A DNA stretch of 64,000 bases from Luteimicrobium sp042670205 (GTDB lineage: Bacteria > Actinomycetota > Actinomycetes > Actinomycetales > Cellulomonadaceae): positions 186,001-250,000 of the forward strand of contig NZ_JBHUWD010000002.1 of assembly GCF_042670205.1 (NCBI RefSeq), in the 5' to 3' direction. Each line of letters begins with the position of its first letter. Position 1 is the first letter of the stretch. The notes under the pieces were generated by a model that saw only the letters and a program-made list of their open reading frames with translations, searched no databases and had not been told where the DNA came from. The position numbers and the translations under genes were made by a program. This document shows, in pieces, positions 8,045 through 16,612 of the stretch.

Positions 8045-10758
8045 TGAGCACCCCAGCGCGAGCCAGCGACAGCACTGCCGGCACTCCTCGTCCCGTCCTG
8101 CTCCTGATCGACGGGCACTCGATGGCGTTCCGGGCGTTCTTCGCCCTGCCCGACACGATGGTCACGACCACCGGCGAGGTCACGAACGCCGTCTACGGCT
8201 TCACGTCGATGCTCACCAACCTCCTGCGGGACGAGCAGCCGACGCACGTCGCCGTCGCCTTCGACGCGGGCCGCCAGACGTTCCGGACGGAGCGCTACCC
8301 CGAGTACAAGGGCACCCGGTCCGCGACGCCGGAGGCCTTCCGCGGGCAGGTCCCGCTCATCAAGGAGGTCCTCGCGGCGCTCCAGGTCCCCACGCTCGAG
8401 CGTGCGGGGATCGAGGCGGACGACATCCTCGCGACGCTCGCCGGCCAGGCCGAGGCCGCCGGCATGGACGTCCTGATCTGCTCGGGGGACCGCGACTCGC
8501 TCCAGCTCGTGACCGAGCACGTCACGGTCCTCTACCCGGTGCGTGGTGTCTCCGAGCTCGCGCGGATGACGCCGGACGCCGTCGCCGACAAGTACGGCGT
8601 GCCGCCGGAGCGCTACCCGGACCTCGCCGCGCTGGTCGGTGAGACGAGCGACAACCTGCCGGGCGTCCCCGGCGTGGGGCCGGGGGTGGCCGCGAAGTGG
8701 ATCGGCCAGTACGGCGACCTGGACGCGCTCCTCGACCAGCAGGACTCGGTCACGGGCAAGCGGGGCGAGGCGCTGCGCGAGCACGCCGGCCAGGTGCGGC
8801 TCAACCGTGAGCTCAACGCGCTCCTGCGCGACGTCGAGCTGCCGTACGGGCCCGACGACCTCGCGCTGCGGGGCTTCGACCGGGACGCGCTGTTCCGGGT
8901 CGCGGACGCGCTGCAGTTCGGCCCGCTGCGCGACCGCGTGCTCGCCGTCGACCCGGCCGCGGGCGCGACCGAGGCCGTCGCGGCGCAGGCCGCGGTCGCC
9001 GTGACCGTCCACGAGCTCGGCGAGGACGGCCCGGGCTCCTGGCTCGCGGACCGTGCCGGGCAACGCCTGGGCCTGGTGGTCGACGGCAAGCCGTCGCCGT
9101 CGGGTGCGGACGCCTGGGCGGTCGCCGTCGCCGACGACGGCGGGGCCGCGTTCGCGCTCGACCTCGCGGACCTGAGCCCGCGCGCGGAGGAGGCGCTGGC
9201 CGCTTGGCTCGCCGACCCCGAGGCGCCGAAGGTGCTGCACGGCGCCAAGGAGGCGTGGCACGAGCTCGCCGCCCGCGGCTACGAGCTCCGCGGCGTCGTC
9301 CTCGACACCGAGCTGGCCGCCTACCTGTGCTACCCGGATCAGCGCGGCTACGACCTCGGCGAGCTCGTCGAACGGCTGCTGCACCGGACGCTCGTCGCGG
9401 CCGAGCCCGAGGCGCAGGGAACCCTCGACCTGGCGCTCGACGAGCAGGGCGAGGGGTCGCGCTCCGCGACCCGGGCGGCGGCCGTCGTCGAGCTGGCGCA
9501 GGTGCTCGAGGAGGAGGTCGCGGACCGCGGCGCCTCGGCGCTGCTCACGGACGTCGAGATCCCGCTGTCCGACGTGCTCGCCCACATGGAGCGGCGCGGC
9601 ATCGCCGCGGACGTGCCGTACCTGACGGAGCTCGAGGAGCAGTTCGGCGCGCAGGTCGCCCGCGAGGCGGAGGAGGCGTACGACGCGATCGGTCGCGAGG
9701 TGAACCTCGGTTCGCCCAAGCAGCTCCAGGAGGTGCTGTTCGACCAGCTCGCGATGCCCAAGACCAAGAAGATCAAGACGGGGTACACGACCGACGCGGC
9801 AGCTCTCGCGGACCTCTACGAGCGGACCGGGCACCCGTTCCTCGAGCACCTGCTCGCGCACCGCGACGTCACGCGCCTGCGCCAGACGGTCGAGGGCCTG
9901 CTCAAGTCCGTCGCGCCCGACGGGCGCATCCACACGACGTTCCAACAGACCATCGCGGCCACCGGACGCCTCAGCTCGACCGACCCGAACCTCCAGAACA
10001 TCCCGATCCGCACGGAGGAGGGGCGCCGGATCCGCCGGGCGTTCGTCGTCGGGGAGGGCTACGAGCAGCTCCTGACGGCCGACTACAGCCAGATCGAGAT
10101 GCGGATCATGGCGCACCTGTCGGGCGACGAGGGGCTGATCGACGCGTTCCGCTCGGGCGAGGACCTGCACCGGTACGTCGGTTCCAGGGTCTTCGAGGTC
10201 GCGCCCGCGGACGTCACGCCCGCGATGCGCTCCAAGATCAAGGCCATGAGCTACGGGCTCGCGTACGGGCTGTCGTCGTACGGGCTCTCGAAGCAGCTGA
10301 GCATCGAGGTCGGCGAGGCGCAGGGCCTCATGGACGACTACTTCTCGCGGTTCGGCGGGGTCCGGGAGTACCTGTCGGGCGTCGTCGACGAGGCGCGTGC
10401 CACGGGGTACACGGCGACGATCTTCGGCCGCCGGCGCTACCTGCCGGACCTCACGAGCGACAACCGGCAGCGCCGCGACATGGCGGAGCGCATGGCGCTC
10501 AACGCCCCGATCCAGGGCAGCGCCGCCGACCTCATCAAGATCGCGATGCTCGGCGTCGAGCGGGAGCTCACCGAGCGGGGGCTGCGCTCGCGCCTGCTCC
10601 TGCAGGTCCACGACGAGCTCGTGCTCGAGGTCGCCGCGGGGGAGCGGGACGCGGTCGAGGAGGTCGTCCGCGCCCAGATGGGCAGCGCCGCCGACCTGTC
10701 GGTCCCGCTCGACGTCTCCGTCGGCGTCGGGCGCAGCTGGCACGACGCCGGGCACTGA
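8044..10758 (+). CDS. polA: DNA polymerase I
   Basis: Replication gap-filling and excision-repair polymerase, 904 residues. The N-terminal 5'-3' exonuclease domain covers about residues 15-310 (LLLIDGHSMAFRAFFAL, ERAGIEADDILATL, GETSDNLPGVPGVG). A middle 3'-5' exonuclease-like domain (about 325-500) appears degenerate: the DxE motif that should start it is absent. The polymerase domain carries motif A DYSQIEMR (Asp 680), the O-helix region KAMSYGLAYGLSSYG and motif C QVHDELV (Asp 857). The GTG start at 8044 follows a -10 by seven bases. Lack of proofreading residues is usual for actinobacterial PolA. Confidence 0.96.
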   Translation: MSTPARASDSTAGTPRPVLLLIDGHSMAFRAFFALPDTMVTTTGEVTNAVYGFTSMLTNLLRDEQPTHVAVAFDAGRQTFRTERYPEYKGTRSATPEAFRGQVPLIKEVLAALQVPTLERAGIEADDILATLAGQAEAAGMDVLICSGDRDSLQLVTEHVTVLYPVRGVSELARMTPDAVADKYGVPPERYPDLAALVGETSDNLPGVPGVGPGVAAKWIGQYGDLDALLDQQDSVTGKRGEALREHAGQVRLNRELNALLRDVELPYGPDDLALRGFDRDALFRVADALQFGPLRDRVLAVDPAAGATEAVAAQAAVAVTVHELGEDGPGSWLADRAGQRLGLVVDGKPSPSGADAWAVAVADDGGAAFALDLADLSPRAEEALAAWLADPEAPKVLHGAKEAWHELAARGYELRGVVLDTELAAYLCYPDQRGYDLGELVERLLHRTLVAAEPEAQGTLDLALDEQGEGSRSATRAAAVVELAQVLEEEVADRGASALLTDVEIPLSDVLAHMERRGIAADVPYLTELEEQFGAQVAREAEEAYDAIGREVNLGSPKQLQEVLFDQLAMPKTKKIKTGYTTDAAALADLYERTGHPFLEHLLAHRDVTRLRQTVEGLLKSVAPDGRIHTTFQQTIAATGRLSSTDPNLQNIPIRTEEGRRIRRAFVVGEGYEQLLTADYSQIEMRIMAHLSGDEGLIDAFRSGEDLHRYVGSRVFEVAPADVTPAMRSKIKAMSYGLAYGLSSYGLSKQLSIEVGEAQGLMDDYFSRFGGVREYLSGVVDEARATGYTATIFGRRRYLPDLTSDNRQRRDMAERMALNAPIQGSAADLIKIAMLGVERELTERGLRSRLLLQVHDELVLEVAAGERDAVEEVVRAQMGSAADLSVPLDVSVGVGRSWHDAGH

Positions 10759-10794
10759 CCGGGGAGTCGTCGTGGACCGACGCGCGGACCGGGG

Positions 10795-11598
10795 TCAGGG
10801 GCGGTGCGTCACGAACACCGCGGTGCCGGGCAGGTAGGCGCCGCGCACCGGGCCCCACCCGCCCCACACGTTCGTGTTGTCGGCGGGCCACTCGGGCTCG
10901 ACGACGTCGTCCACCACCAGCCCCGCAGCGACGACGTCGCGCACGTGGTCGCCGACCGTCCGGTGGTACTCCGCGTACAGGACGCGGCCGTCCTCGGCGG
11001 TCTCGACGTACGGCCGCCGGTCGAAGTACGACCGCCGCGCGGTCAGCCCGTGCTCCGACGGGTCGTCGGGGAACGCCCACCGGAGCGGATGCGTCACGGA
11101 GAACACCCAGCGTCCGCCGGGACGCACGACGCGCGCCGCCTCGCGGTGCACGCGGACGGCGTCGGGCAGGAACGGGAGCGCCCCGAAGGCCGTGAAGACG
11201 GCGTCGAAGCCGGCGTCGGGGAAGGGCAGCGACCGGGCGTCGGCCTGGACGAGCGGGACGCGGACGCCCGTGGCCCGGTCGAGTGCGGCGGCCTGGGCGA
11301 GCATCCCGTGCGAGACGTCGGTGGCGAGCGCCCGCGCCCCGGCGCGCACGAGCCACCGCGAGCACTGTGCGGCGCCCGCGCCGATCTCGAGGACGCCGCG
11401 CCCGGAGACGTCGCCGAGCAGGTGGGCGTCGGCCTCGCGCAGGCCCTCCGGACCCCAGACGAAGTCGGCGTCCCCGAGGAAACCGCCGTGCTCGGCGAGG
11501 TACTCGGGCGCCTCCGCGTCCCACCAGCTGCGAGCCGCGTTGCCGCCCGCCTCGTCGGGGACGTCGCGGTAGCCGGCGGAGGAGGGGTGCTCGGACAT
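10795..11598 (-). CDS. Class I SAM-dependent methyltransferase
   Basis: Predicted small-molecule methyltransferase, 267 residues. SAM motif I is VLEIGAGAAQCSRWL (about residue 75), motif II ALATDVSHGML, and FDAVFTAFGALPFLPD matches the UbiE/Methyltransf_11 acidic loop. The ATG at 11598 is the first plausible start; the frame stays open far upstream across pfkA but without gene-like features. Convergent with polA (36 bases between stops) and divergent from pfkA. The substrate is not recognisable. Confidence 0.85.
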   Translation of the reverse strand: MSEHPSSAGYRDVPDEAGGNAARSWWDAEAPEYLAEHGGFLGDADFVWGPEGLREADAHLLGDVSGRGVLEIGAGAAQCSRWLVRAGARALATDVSHGMLAQAAALDRATGVRVPLVQADARSLPFPDAGFDAVFTAFGALPFLPDAVRVHREAARVVRPGGRWVFSVTHPLRWAFPDDPSEHGLTARRSYFDRRPYVETAEDGRVLYAEYHRTVGDHVRDVVAAGLVVDDVVEPEWPADNTNVWGGWGPVRGAYLPGTAVFVTHRP

Positions 11599-11739
11599 GG
11601 CCCTAGTCTCGGTGGTCGCGCGGTGCGCTCGCGACCGTGCCCGGTTCGCTAGGGTCGGCCGTGGTGACGGGGCCGTGCGCGCAGCGGACCCCTCCTCCGC
11701 CCGGCGCGCGGCCGCAGCAGACGGACGACGGGAGCTGGG

Positions 11740-12765
11740 ATGCGCATCGGACTTCTCACGGGTGGCGGCGACTGCCCCGGACTGAATGCTGCGATCCGCG
11801 GCGTGGTCAAGCACGCGCTGGGGGAGTACGGGCACTCGGTGATCGGGTTCCGCAACGGCTGGAAGGGTGTCGCGCAGGGCGACGTCCAGCCGCTCGGACG
11901 GTCCGACATCCGCAACGTGCTCCCCGTCGGCGGGACGCTGCTGGGGACGGCGCGGTTCCACCCGCACTCCGAGGACGGCGGGATGGACGCGGTCCTCGGC
12001 ACGCTCGAGGCGGAGCGCATCGACGCGCTCGTCTGCATCGGGGGCGACGGCACGGTGCACGCCGCCAGCAAGGTCGCGGAGGCGGGGGTGCCGATGATCG
12101 CGATCCCGAAGACGATCGACAACGACGTGGTCGGCACGGACCTGTCCATCGGGTTCCACACCGCCGTGAACATCGCGACCGACGCGATCGACCGCCTCCA
12201 CACGACGGCCGAGTCCCACAACCGTGTCATGGTCGTCGAGGTGATGGGTCGCCACGCCGGCTGGATCGCGGTCAACGCCGGGATCGCGGGCGGCGCGGAG
12301 GTCGTGCTCGCGCCCGAGCGGCCGTTCGACATCGAACGCGTCGTGAAGTTCCTGCGGCACCGGCACCGGGCGCACGCGAGCTTCTCGATCGTCGTCGTCG
12401 CCGAGGGCGCGGTCCCCGCGGAGGGGACGGCGATGGACTTCACGCAGAAGCTCGGCCGGTTCGGCGAGATCGTCGCCGGTTCGGTCGGGGAGGCGGTCGC
12501 GAACGAGATCGCGCAGCGGACCGGGTTCGACACACGGCTGACCGTGCTCGGGCACGTCCAGCGCGGCGGCTCGCCCACGCCGACGGACCGCATCCTCGGG
12601 TCGCGCTTCGGCGTCGCCGCGGTCGACGCCGCGGCGTCCGGCCGGACGAGCGTCATGACCGCGCTGCGCGGCGACGAGGTGCAGCTGGTCCCGTTCGACG
12701 AGGTCGCGGGTCGGGTCAAGCACGTCCCCGACGAGCTGTTGCGGGTCGCGGACGCGCTCGCGTAG
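11740..12765 (+). CDS. pfkA: 6-phosphofructokinase (group with Gly104/Lys124)
   Basis: Phosphorylates fructose 6-phosphate in glycolysis. 341 residues, full length. The nucleotide-binding start MRIGLLTGGGDCPGLNAAIRG, GGDGT (101-105), the catalytic PKTIDNDV (123-130) and MGRHAGWIA are all present. Gly104 (E. coli numbering coincides) is the ATP-type residue while Lys124 is the PPi-type residue. This mixed signature is known in actinomycete enzymes, both ATP- and PPi-dependent, so the phosphoryl donor cannot be read from the sequence. GGGAG a few bases upstream could be a ribosome-binding site. Alone on its strand; rpsA follows from its own promoter. Confidence 0.95.
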   Translation: MRIGLLTGGGDCPGLNAAIRGVVKHALGEYGHSVIGFRNGWKGVAQGDVQPLGRSDIRNVLPVGGTLLGTARFHPHSEDGGMDAVLGTLEAERIDALVCIGGDGTVHAASKVAEAGVPMIAIPKTIDNDVVGTDLSIGFHTAVNIATDAIDRLHTTAESHNRVMVVEVMGRHAGWIAVNAGIAGGAEVVLAPERPFDIERVVKFLRHRHRAHASFSIVVVAEGAVPAEGTAMDFTQKLGRFGEIVAGSVGEAVANEIAQRTGFDTRLTVLGHVQRGGSPTPTDRILGSRFGVAAVDAAASGRTSVMTALRGDEVQLVPFDEVAGRVKHVPDELLRVADALA

Positions 12766-12781
12766 CCGCGGGCCGGCGCCT

Positions 12782-12811
12782 TTGACCTGCCCATGACGTT
12801 CCGACTAACAT
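12782..12811 (+). promoter_or_regulatory. Promoter of rpsA
   Basis: -35 TTGACC (12782-12787), 18-bp spacer, -10 TAACAT (12806-12811). This is close to the housekeeping consensus and unusually strong for the window. Transcription from about 12818 gives a leader of about 170 bases before the rpsA ATG, long enough for autoregulation by S1. Confidence 0.75.
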
Positions 12812-12986
12812 GGCACGCGGTGTATTGCGTTCTCGGCGCAGTCGTCGGCGGCACGGTCGTCCTCGGCAGCCTGGCTGACGCTCACGGCCCCCGATCGTCC
12901 CCCGGCTCGCGCCGGTGACGGCCGACGGTACCGCACCACCATCCCTGTCCGCACTACGTCCTGTCCGCATCGGAGCATCGAACTCA

Positions 12987-14465
12987 ATGACCATCTCCAC
13001 CCCCGCGAAGTCTGTTCCCCAGGTTGCCGTCAACGACATCGGCACCGAAGAGGACTTCCTCGCTGCCGTCGACGCCACCATCCGTTACTTCAACGACGGT
13101 GACATCGTCGAGGGCACCATCGTCAAGGTCGACCGCGACGAGGTCCTCCTCGACATCGGCTACAAGACCGAGGGCGTCATCCCCTCGCGCGAGCTGTCCA
13201 TCAAGCACGACGTCGACCCGTCCGAGGTCGTCGGCGTCGGCGACCAGGTCGAGGCCCTGGTCCTCCAGAAGGAGGACAAGGAAGGCCGTCTGATCCTGTC
13301 GAAGAAGCGCGCCCAGTACGAGCGCGCCTGGGGCACGATCGAGAAGATCAAGGAGGAGGACGGCGTCGTCACGGGCACCGTCATCGAGGTCGTCAAGGGC
13401 GGCCTCATCCTCGACATCGGTCTGCGCGGCTTCCTGCCCGCGTCGCTCGTGGAGATGCGTCGTGTCCGCGACCTCGCGCCGTACGTCGGCAAGGAGATCG
13501 AGGCCAAGATCATCGAGCTCGACAAGAACCGCAACAACGTCGTGCTCTCGCGCCGCGCCTGGCTCGAGCAGACGCAGTCCGAGGTGCGCTCGACCTTCCT
13601 GCAGACCCTGCAGAAGGGCCAGGTCCGCCCCGGTGTGGTCTCGTCGATCGTCAACTTCGGTGCGTTCGTGGACCTCGGCGGCGTCGACGGTCTCGTCCAC
13701 GTCTCGGAGCTGTCCTGGAAGCACATCGACCACCCGTCCGAGGTCGTCGAGGTCGGCCAGGAGGTCACGGTCGAGGTGCTCGACGTCGACTTCGACCGCG
13801 AGCGCGTCTCGCTGTCGCTGAAGGCGACGCAGGAGGACCCGTGGCAGACGTTCGCCCGGACCCACGCGATCGGTCAGGTCGTGCCGGGCAAGGTCACCAA
13901 GCTCGTCCCGTTCGGCGCGTTCGTCCGCGTCGAGGACGGCATCGAGGGCCTCGTGCACATCTCCGAGCTCGCGCAGCGTCACGTCGACCTGCCCGAGCAG
14001 GTCGTCAACGTCGGTGACGACGTCTTCGTCAAGGTCATCGACATCGACCTCGAGCGTCGCCGCATCTCGCTGTCGCTCAAGCAGGCCAACGACGGTGTCG
14101 ACCTCGAGTCCGAGGACTTCGACCCCGCGCTGTACGGCATGGCGGCCGAGTACGACGAGCAGGGGAACTACAAGTACCCCGAGGGCTTCGACCCGGAGAC
14201 GAACGAGTGGCTCGAGGGCTTCGAGTCGCAGCGTGAGGCCTGGGAGACGCAGTACGCCAAGGCCCACGAGCTGTGGGAGGCGCACCGTCGCCAGGTCTCC
14301 GACGCCGCCAAGGCGGACGCCGAGGCCGGCTCGAGCGACTCGGGTGCTTCCTCCTCGTCGTCGTCGTCCTCGTACTCGTCGTCGGCTCCGAGCGAGCCCG
14401 CCGCGGGCACGCTGGCCTCGGACGAGGCGCTCGCCGCTCTGCGCGAGAAGCTGACCGGCAACTGA
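12987..14465 (+). CDS. rpsA: 30S ribosomal protein S1
   Basis: mRNA-binding protein of the small subunit. 492 residues with four S1 (OB-fold) domains, the actinobacterial number: about residues 37-105 (GDIVEGTIVKVDRDEVLLDI), 121-190, 208-280 (GQVRPGVVSSIVNFGAFVDL) and 293-365 (GQVVPGKVTKLVPFGAFVRV). A long C-terminal tail follows with a run of serines near residues 455-470. ATG 12987 is chosen because the preceding frame lies in the mRNA leader; GGAG at 12972-12975 is a distant possible ribosome-binding site. Codon use is more biased than in neighbours, as expected for a highly expressed gene. Confidence 0.97.
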   Translation: MTISTPAKSVPQVAVNDIGTEEDFLAAVDATIRYFNDGDIVEGTIVKVDRDEVLLDIGYKTEGVIPSRELSIKHDVDPSEVVGVGDQVEALVLQKEDKEGRLILSKKRAQYERAWGTIEKIKEEDGVVTGTVIEVVKGGLILDIGLRGFLPASLVEMRRVRDLAPYVGKEIEAKIIELDKNRNNVVLSRRAWLEQTQSEVRSTFLQTLQKGQVRPGVVSSIVNFGAFVDLGGVDGLVHVSELSWKHIDHPSEVVEVGQEVTVEVLDVDFDRERVSLSLKATQEDPWQTFARTHAIGQVVPGKVTKLVPFGAFVRVEDGIEGLVHISELAQRHVDLPEQVVNVGDDVFVKVIDIDLERRRISLSLKQANDGVDLESEDFDPALYGMAAEYDEQGNYKYPEGFDPETNEWLEGFESQREAWETQYAKAHELWEAHRRQVSDAAKADAEAGSSDSGASSSSSSSSYSSSAPSEPAAGTLASDEALAALREKLTGN

Positions 14466-14513
14466 TCACGGCGGGCCGCCGGCGCACGTCGTCGGCGGCT
14501 CCCCGCGACACCA

Positions 14514-14559
14514 CGAAGGGCCCGGCCCTCGATCGAAGGATCGAGGGCCGGGCCCTTCG
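14514..14559. terminator. 21-bp perfect hairpin between rpsA and the ABC exporter
   Basis: Arms 14514-14534 and 14539-14559 are complementary over 21 bp with loop GAAG. It stands 48 bases after the rpsA stop and 34 before the stop of the converging exporter gene, so it probably serves both. No T-run on the plus side. Confidence 0.85.
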
Positions 14560-14593
14560 GCGTGCTCGGGGGCGAGGTGCCGAGCGCGGGACC

Positions 14594-16519
14594 TCAGGCG
14601 ACCGGCTCGAGCGGCTCGCCCGTGGCGCCGTCGGCGAACTGCGTGTGGTAGAGCTCCGCGTACAGGCCGCCGGAGGCGAGCAGCTCGGCGTGCGTGCCCT
14701 GCTCGACGACCCGGCCGCCGTCGAGGACGACGATGAGGTCCGCGCCGCGGACCGTCGACAGGCGGTGGGCGATCACGAGCGCGGTGCTCGAGGCGAGCGC
14801 CTCGTCGAGCGCGGCCTGGACGGCGACCTCGGACTCGGAGTCGAGGTGTGCGGTGGCCTCGTCGAGCACGACGAACGCCGGCTCCTTGAGGAGCATGCGC
14901 GCGATCGCGAGCCGCTGCCGCTCACCGCCGGACAGGCGGTAGCCGCGGTCGCCCACGACCGTCTCGAGGCCGGAGGGCAGCGTGTGGACGAGCTCGGCGA
15001 CGTGGGCGCGCTCGAGCGCCCGCCACAGGTCGGCGTCGGTGGCGTCGGGCCGCGCGTACCGGAGGTTCGCCGCGATGGAGTCGTGGAAGAGGTGCGCCTC
15101 CTGCGTGACCACGCCGACGGCGTCGTGCAGGGACTGCTGGGTGACGTCGCGCAGGTCGGTCCCGGCGATGCGGACGGCTCCGCCGGTCGGGTCGTACATG
15201 CGTGTCGCGAGCTGGGAGACCGTCGTCTTGCCGGCGCCGGACGGCCCGACGAGCGCGACGGTCGCGCCCGCGGGCACGGTGAAGCTCACGTCGGCGAGCG
15301 TGTCGTGGGTCGGGTCGTTCGTGAGCGCGGCGACGGACTCGAGCGACGCGAGCGAGACCTCGGTCGCGGCCGGGTACCGGAACTGCACGTGGTCGAGCTC
15401 GAGCGTCGCGCCGTTCCGGGCGACGTCGTCGCCGAGGTCGTGCGCTCCCGGCGCGTCCGCGACCATCGGCTCCAGGTCGAGCACCTCGAGGACCCGCTCG
15501 AACGAGACGAGCGCCGTCATGACGTCGACCTGGACGTTCGACATCGCCGTGATGGGGCCGTAGAGCCGCCCGAGATACGCGGTGAGCGCCACGACCGTGC
15601 CGACGGTGAGCGAGCCGCCGATCGCCATGAGGCCGCCCGCCCCGTAGACGATCGCGACGCCGACCGCGGCGACCGCGGTCAGGCCCGCGCGGAAGTAGAC
15701 GCCGAGCACCGCGGTGCGGACGCCGATGTCGCGCACGCGCCCGGCCTTCTCGGCGAAGTCGGCCGACTCGCGCTCGGGCCGGCCGAAGACCTTGACGAGG
15801 TGGGCGCCCGCGACGTTGAAGCGCTCCTGCATCATCTGCGCGGCGTCGGCGTTGAGCCCGTAGCTCTCGCGCGTGAGGCCCGCGAGCCGGCGGCCGACCC
15901 AGCGGGCGGGCAGCACGAACAGGGGGAGCAGGACGAGCGAGACGAGGGTGAGCTGCCACGACATCGAGAACATCGCGGCGAGCACGAAGACGATGGTCAG
16001 CGCGTTGCTGACGACGTTCGAGAGGGTCGAGGTGAAGGCCTGCTGCGCGCCGAGCACGTCGCCGTTGAGGCGCTGGACGAGCGCGCCCGTGCGGGCGCGG
16101 GAGAAGAACGCCAGCGGCATGCGCTGGACGTGGTCGAAGACCTGGGTGCGCAGGTCGAGGATGAGGCCCTCGCCGATCCGGGAGGAGAGCCACCGCTCGG
16201 CGACGGTGAGGCCCGCGGACACGAGGGCAAGGCCTGCGAGGAGCGCGGCGAGCGCGACGACGAGGCGCCGGTCGCCGGCGGAGATCCCGTCGTCGATGAG
16301 GCGGCTCACGACGAGCGGGCTCGCGGCTCCCGCGGCGGCGTCGACGGCGAGGAGCGCCACGAATCCGCCGAGTGCGCGGCGGTAGGGGCGGGCGAAGGTG
16401 AGGATGCGGCGCAGGGTGCCGCGCTGGAGCCGCTGCTGGGCGACCGAGGAGTCCTGGACGAAGGAGCGCATGCCGCGGCCGCCGCCGCGCACGCCTCCAC
16501 CATGGGTTCCGAATGCCAT
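14594..16519 (-). CDS. ABC transporter, fused membrane and ATPase domains (multidrug-exporter type)
   Basis: Half-transporter of 641 residues expected to work as a dimer in the membrane. A Gly/Arg-rich N-terminus is followed by a six-helix transmembrane domain (about residues 60-340). The ATPase domain has Walker A LVGPSGAGKTT, signature LSGGERQRLAIARML, Walker B AFVVLDEATAHLD and the switch histidine in LVIAHRLS. ATG 16519 is preceded by GGAGGT at a five-base spacing. Divergent from a marR gene across a perfect inverted repeat that overlaps this gene's -10, so expression is probably repressed by that MarR and induced by a ligand. Substrate unknown; drug or lipid export is the family norm. 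Confidence 0.93.
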   Translation of the reverse strand: MAFGTHGGGVRGGGRGMRSFVQDSSVAQQRLQRGTLRRILTFARPYRRALGGFVALLAVDAAAGAASPLVVSRLIDDGISAGDRRLVVALAALLAGLALVSAGLTVAERWLSSRIGEGLILDLRTQVFDHVQRMPLAFFSRARTGALVQRLNGDVLGAQQAFTSTLSNVVSNALTIVFVLAAMFSMSWQLTLVSLVLLPLFVLPARWVGRRLAGLTRESYGLNADAAQMMQERFNVAGAHLVKVFGRPERESADFAEKAGRVRDIGVRTAVLGVYFRAGLTAVAAVGVAIVYGAGGLMAIGGSLTVGTVVALTAYLGRLYGPITAMSNVQVDVMTALVSFERVLEVLDLEPMVADAPGAHDLGDDVARNGATLELDHVQFRYPAATEVSLASLESVAALTNDPTHDTLADVSFTVPAGATVALVGPSGAGKTTVSQLATRMYDPTGGAVRIAGTDLRDVTQQSLHDAVGVVTQEAHLFHDSIAANLRYARPDATDADLWRALERAHVAELVHTLPSGLETVVGDRGYRLSGGERQRLAIARMLLKEPAFVVLDEATAHLDSESEVAVQAALDEALASSTALVIAHRLSTVRGADLIVVLDGGRVVEQGTHAELLASGGLYAELYHTQFADGATGEPLEPVA

Positions 16520-16554
16520 AGGTGACCTCCGGTGGGATCGATGAGCTGGGAATT

Positions 16555-16577
16555 GATAGTGAGTATAGCTCACTATC
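16555..16577. promoter_or_regulatory. Inverted repeat, probable MarR operator
   Basis: Perfect 9-bp arms GATAGTGAG (16555-16563) and CTCACTATC (16569-16577) flank TATAG. It covers the exporter's -10 and abuts the marR -35 region. Local AT content is far above the surroundings. Confidence 0.85.
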
Positions 16578-16590
16578 TGTTACGACACAA
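16562..16590 (-). promoter_or_regulatory. Promoter of the ABC exporter
   Basis: On the minus strand: -35 TTGTGT (16585-16590), 17-bp spacer, -10 TATACT (16562-16567). The -10 lies inside the inverted repeat. Confidence 0.8.
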
Positions 16591-16599
16591 GAGTCCCGG

Positions 16600-16612
16600 T
16601 AGGCTGGGGCTA
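16600..16612 (+). promoter_or_regulatory. Leaderless -10 of marR
   Basis: TAGGCT (16600-16605) is six bases before ATG 16612. A -35-like CTGTTA at 16577-16582 begins on the last base of the inverted repeat, so the operator could also affect this promoter. Confidence 0.6.

Noticed and set aside
7588..10755. A 1055-codon open frame antisense to polA, and similar long antisense frames opposite gltD, uvrB, uvrA, tkt and others
   Set aside because: They are dominated by Arg/Val/Asp/Ala low-complexity translation, mirror the codon bias of the real gene on the other strand, and lack recognisable domains. Third-position GC bias explains them.
14273..16525. A 750-codon plus-strand frame opposite the ABC exporter
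   Set aside because: The minus-strand frame has all ABC motifs; the plus frame is Arg/Glu/Gly-rich noise.
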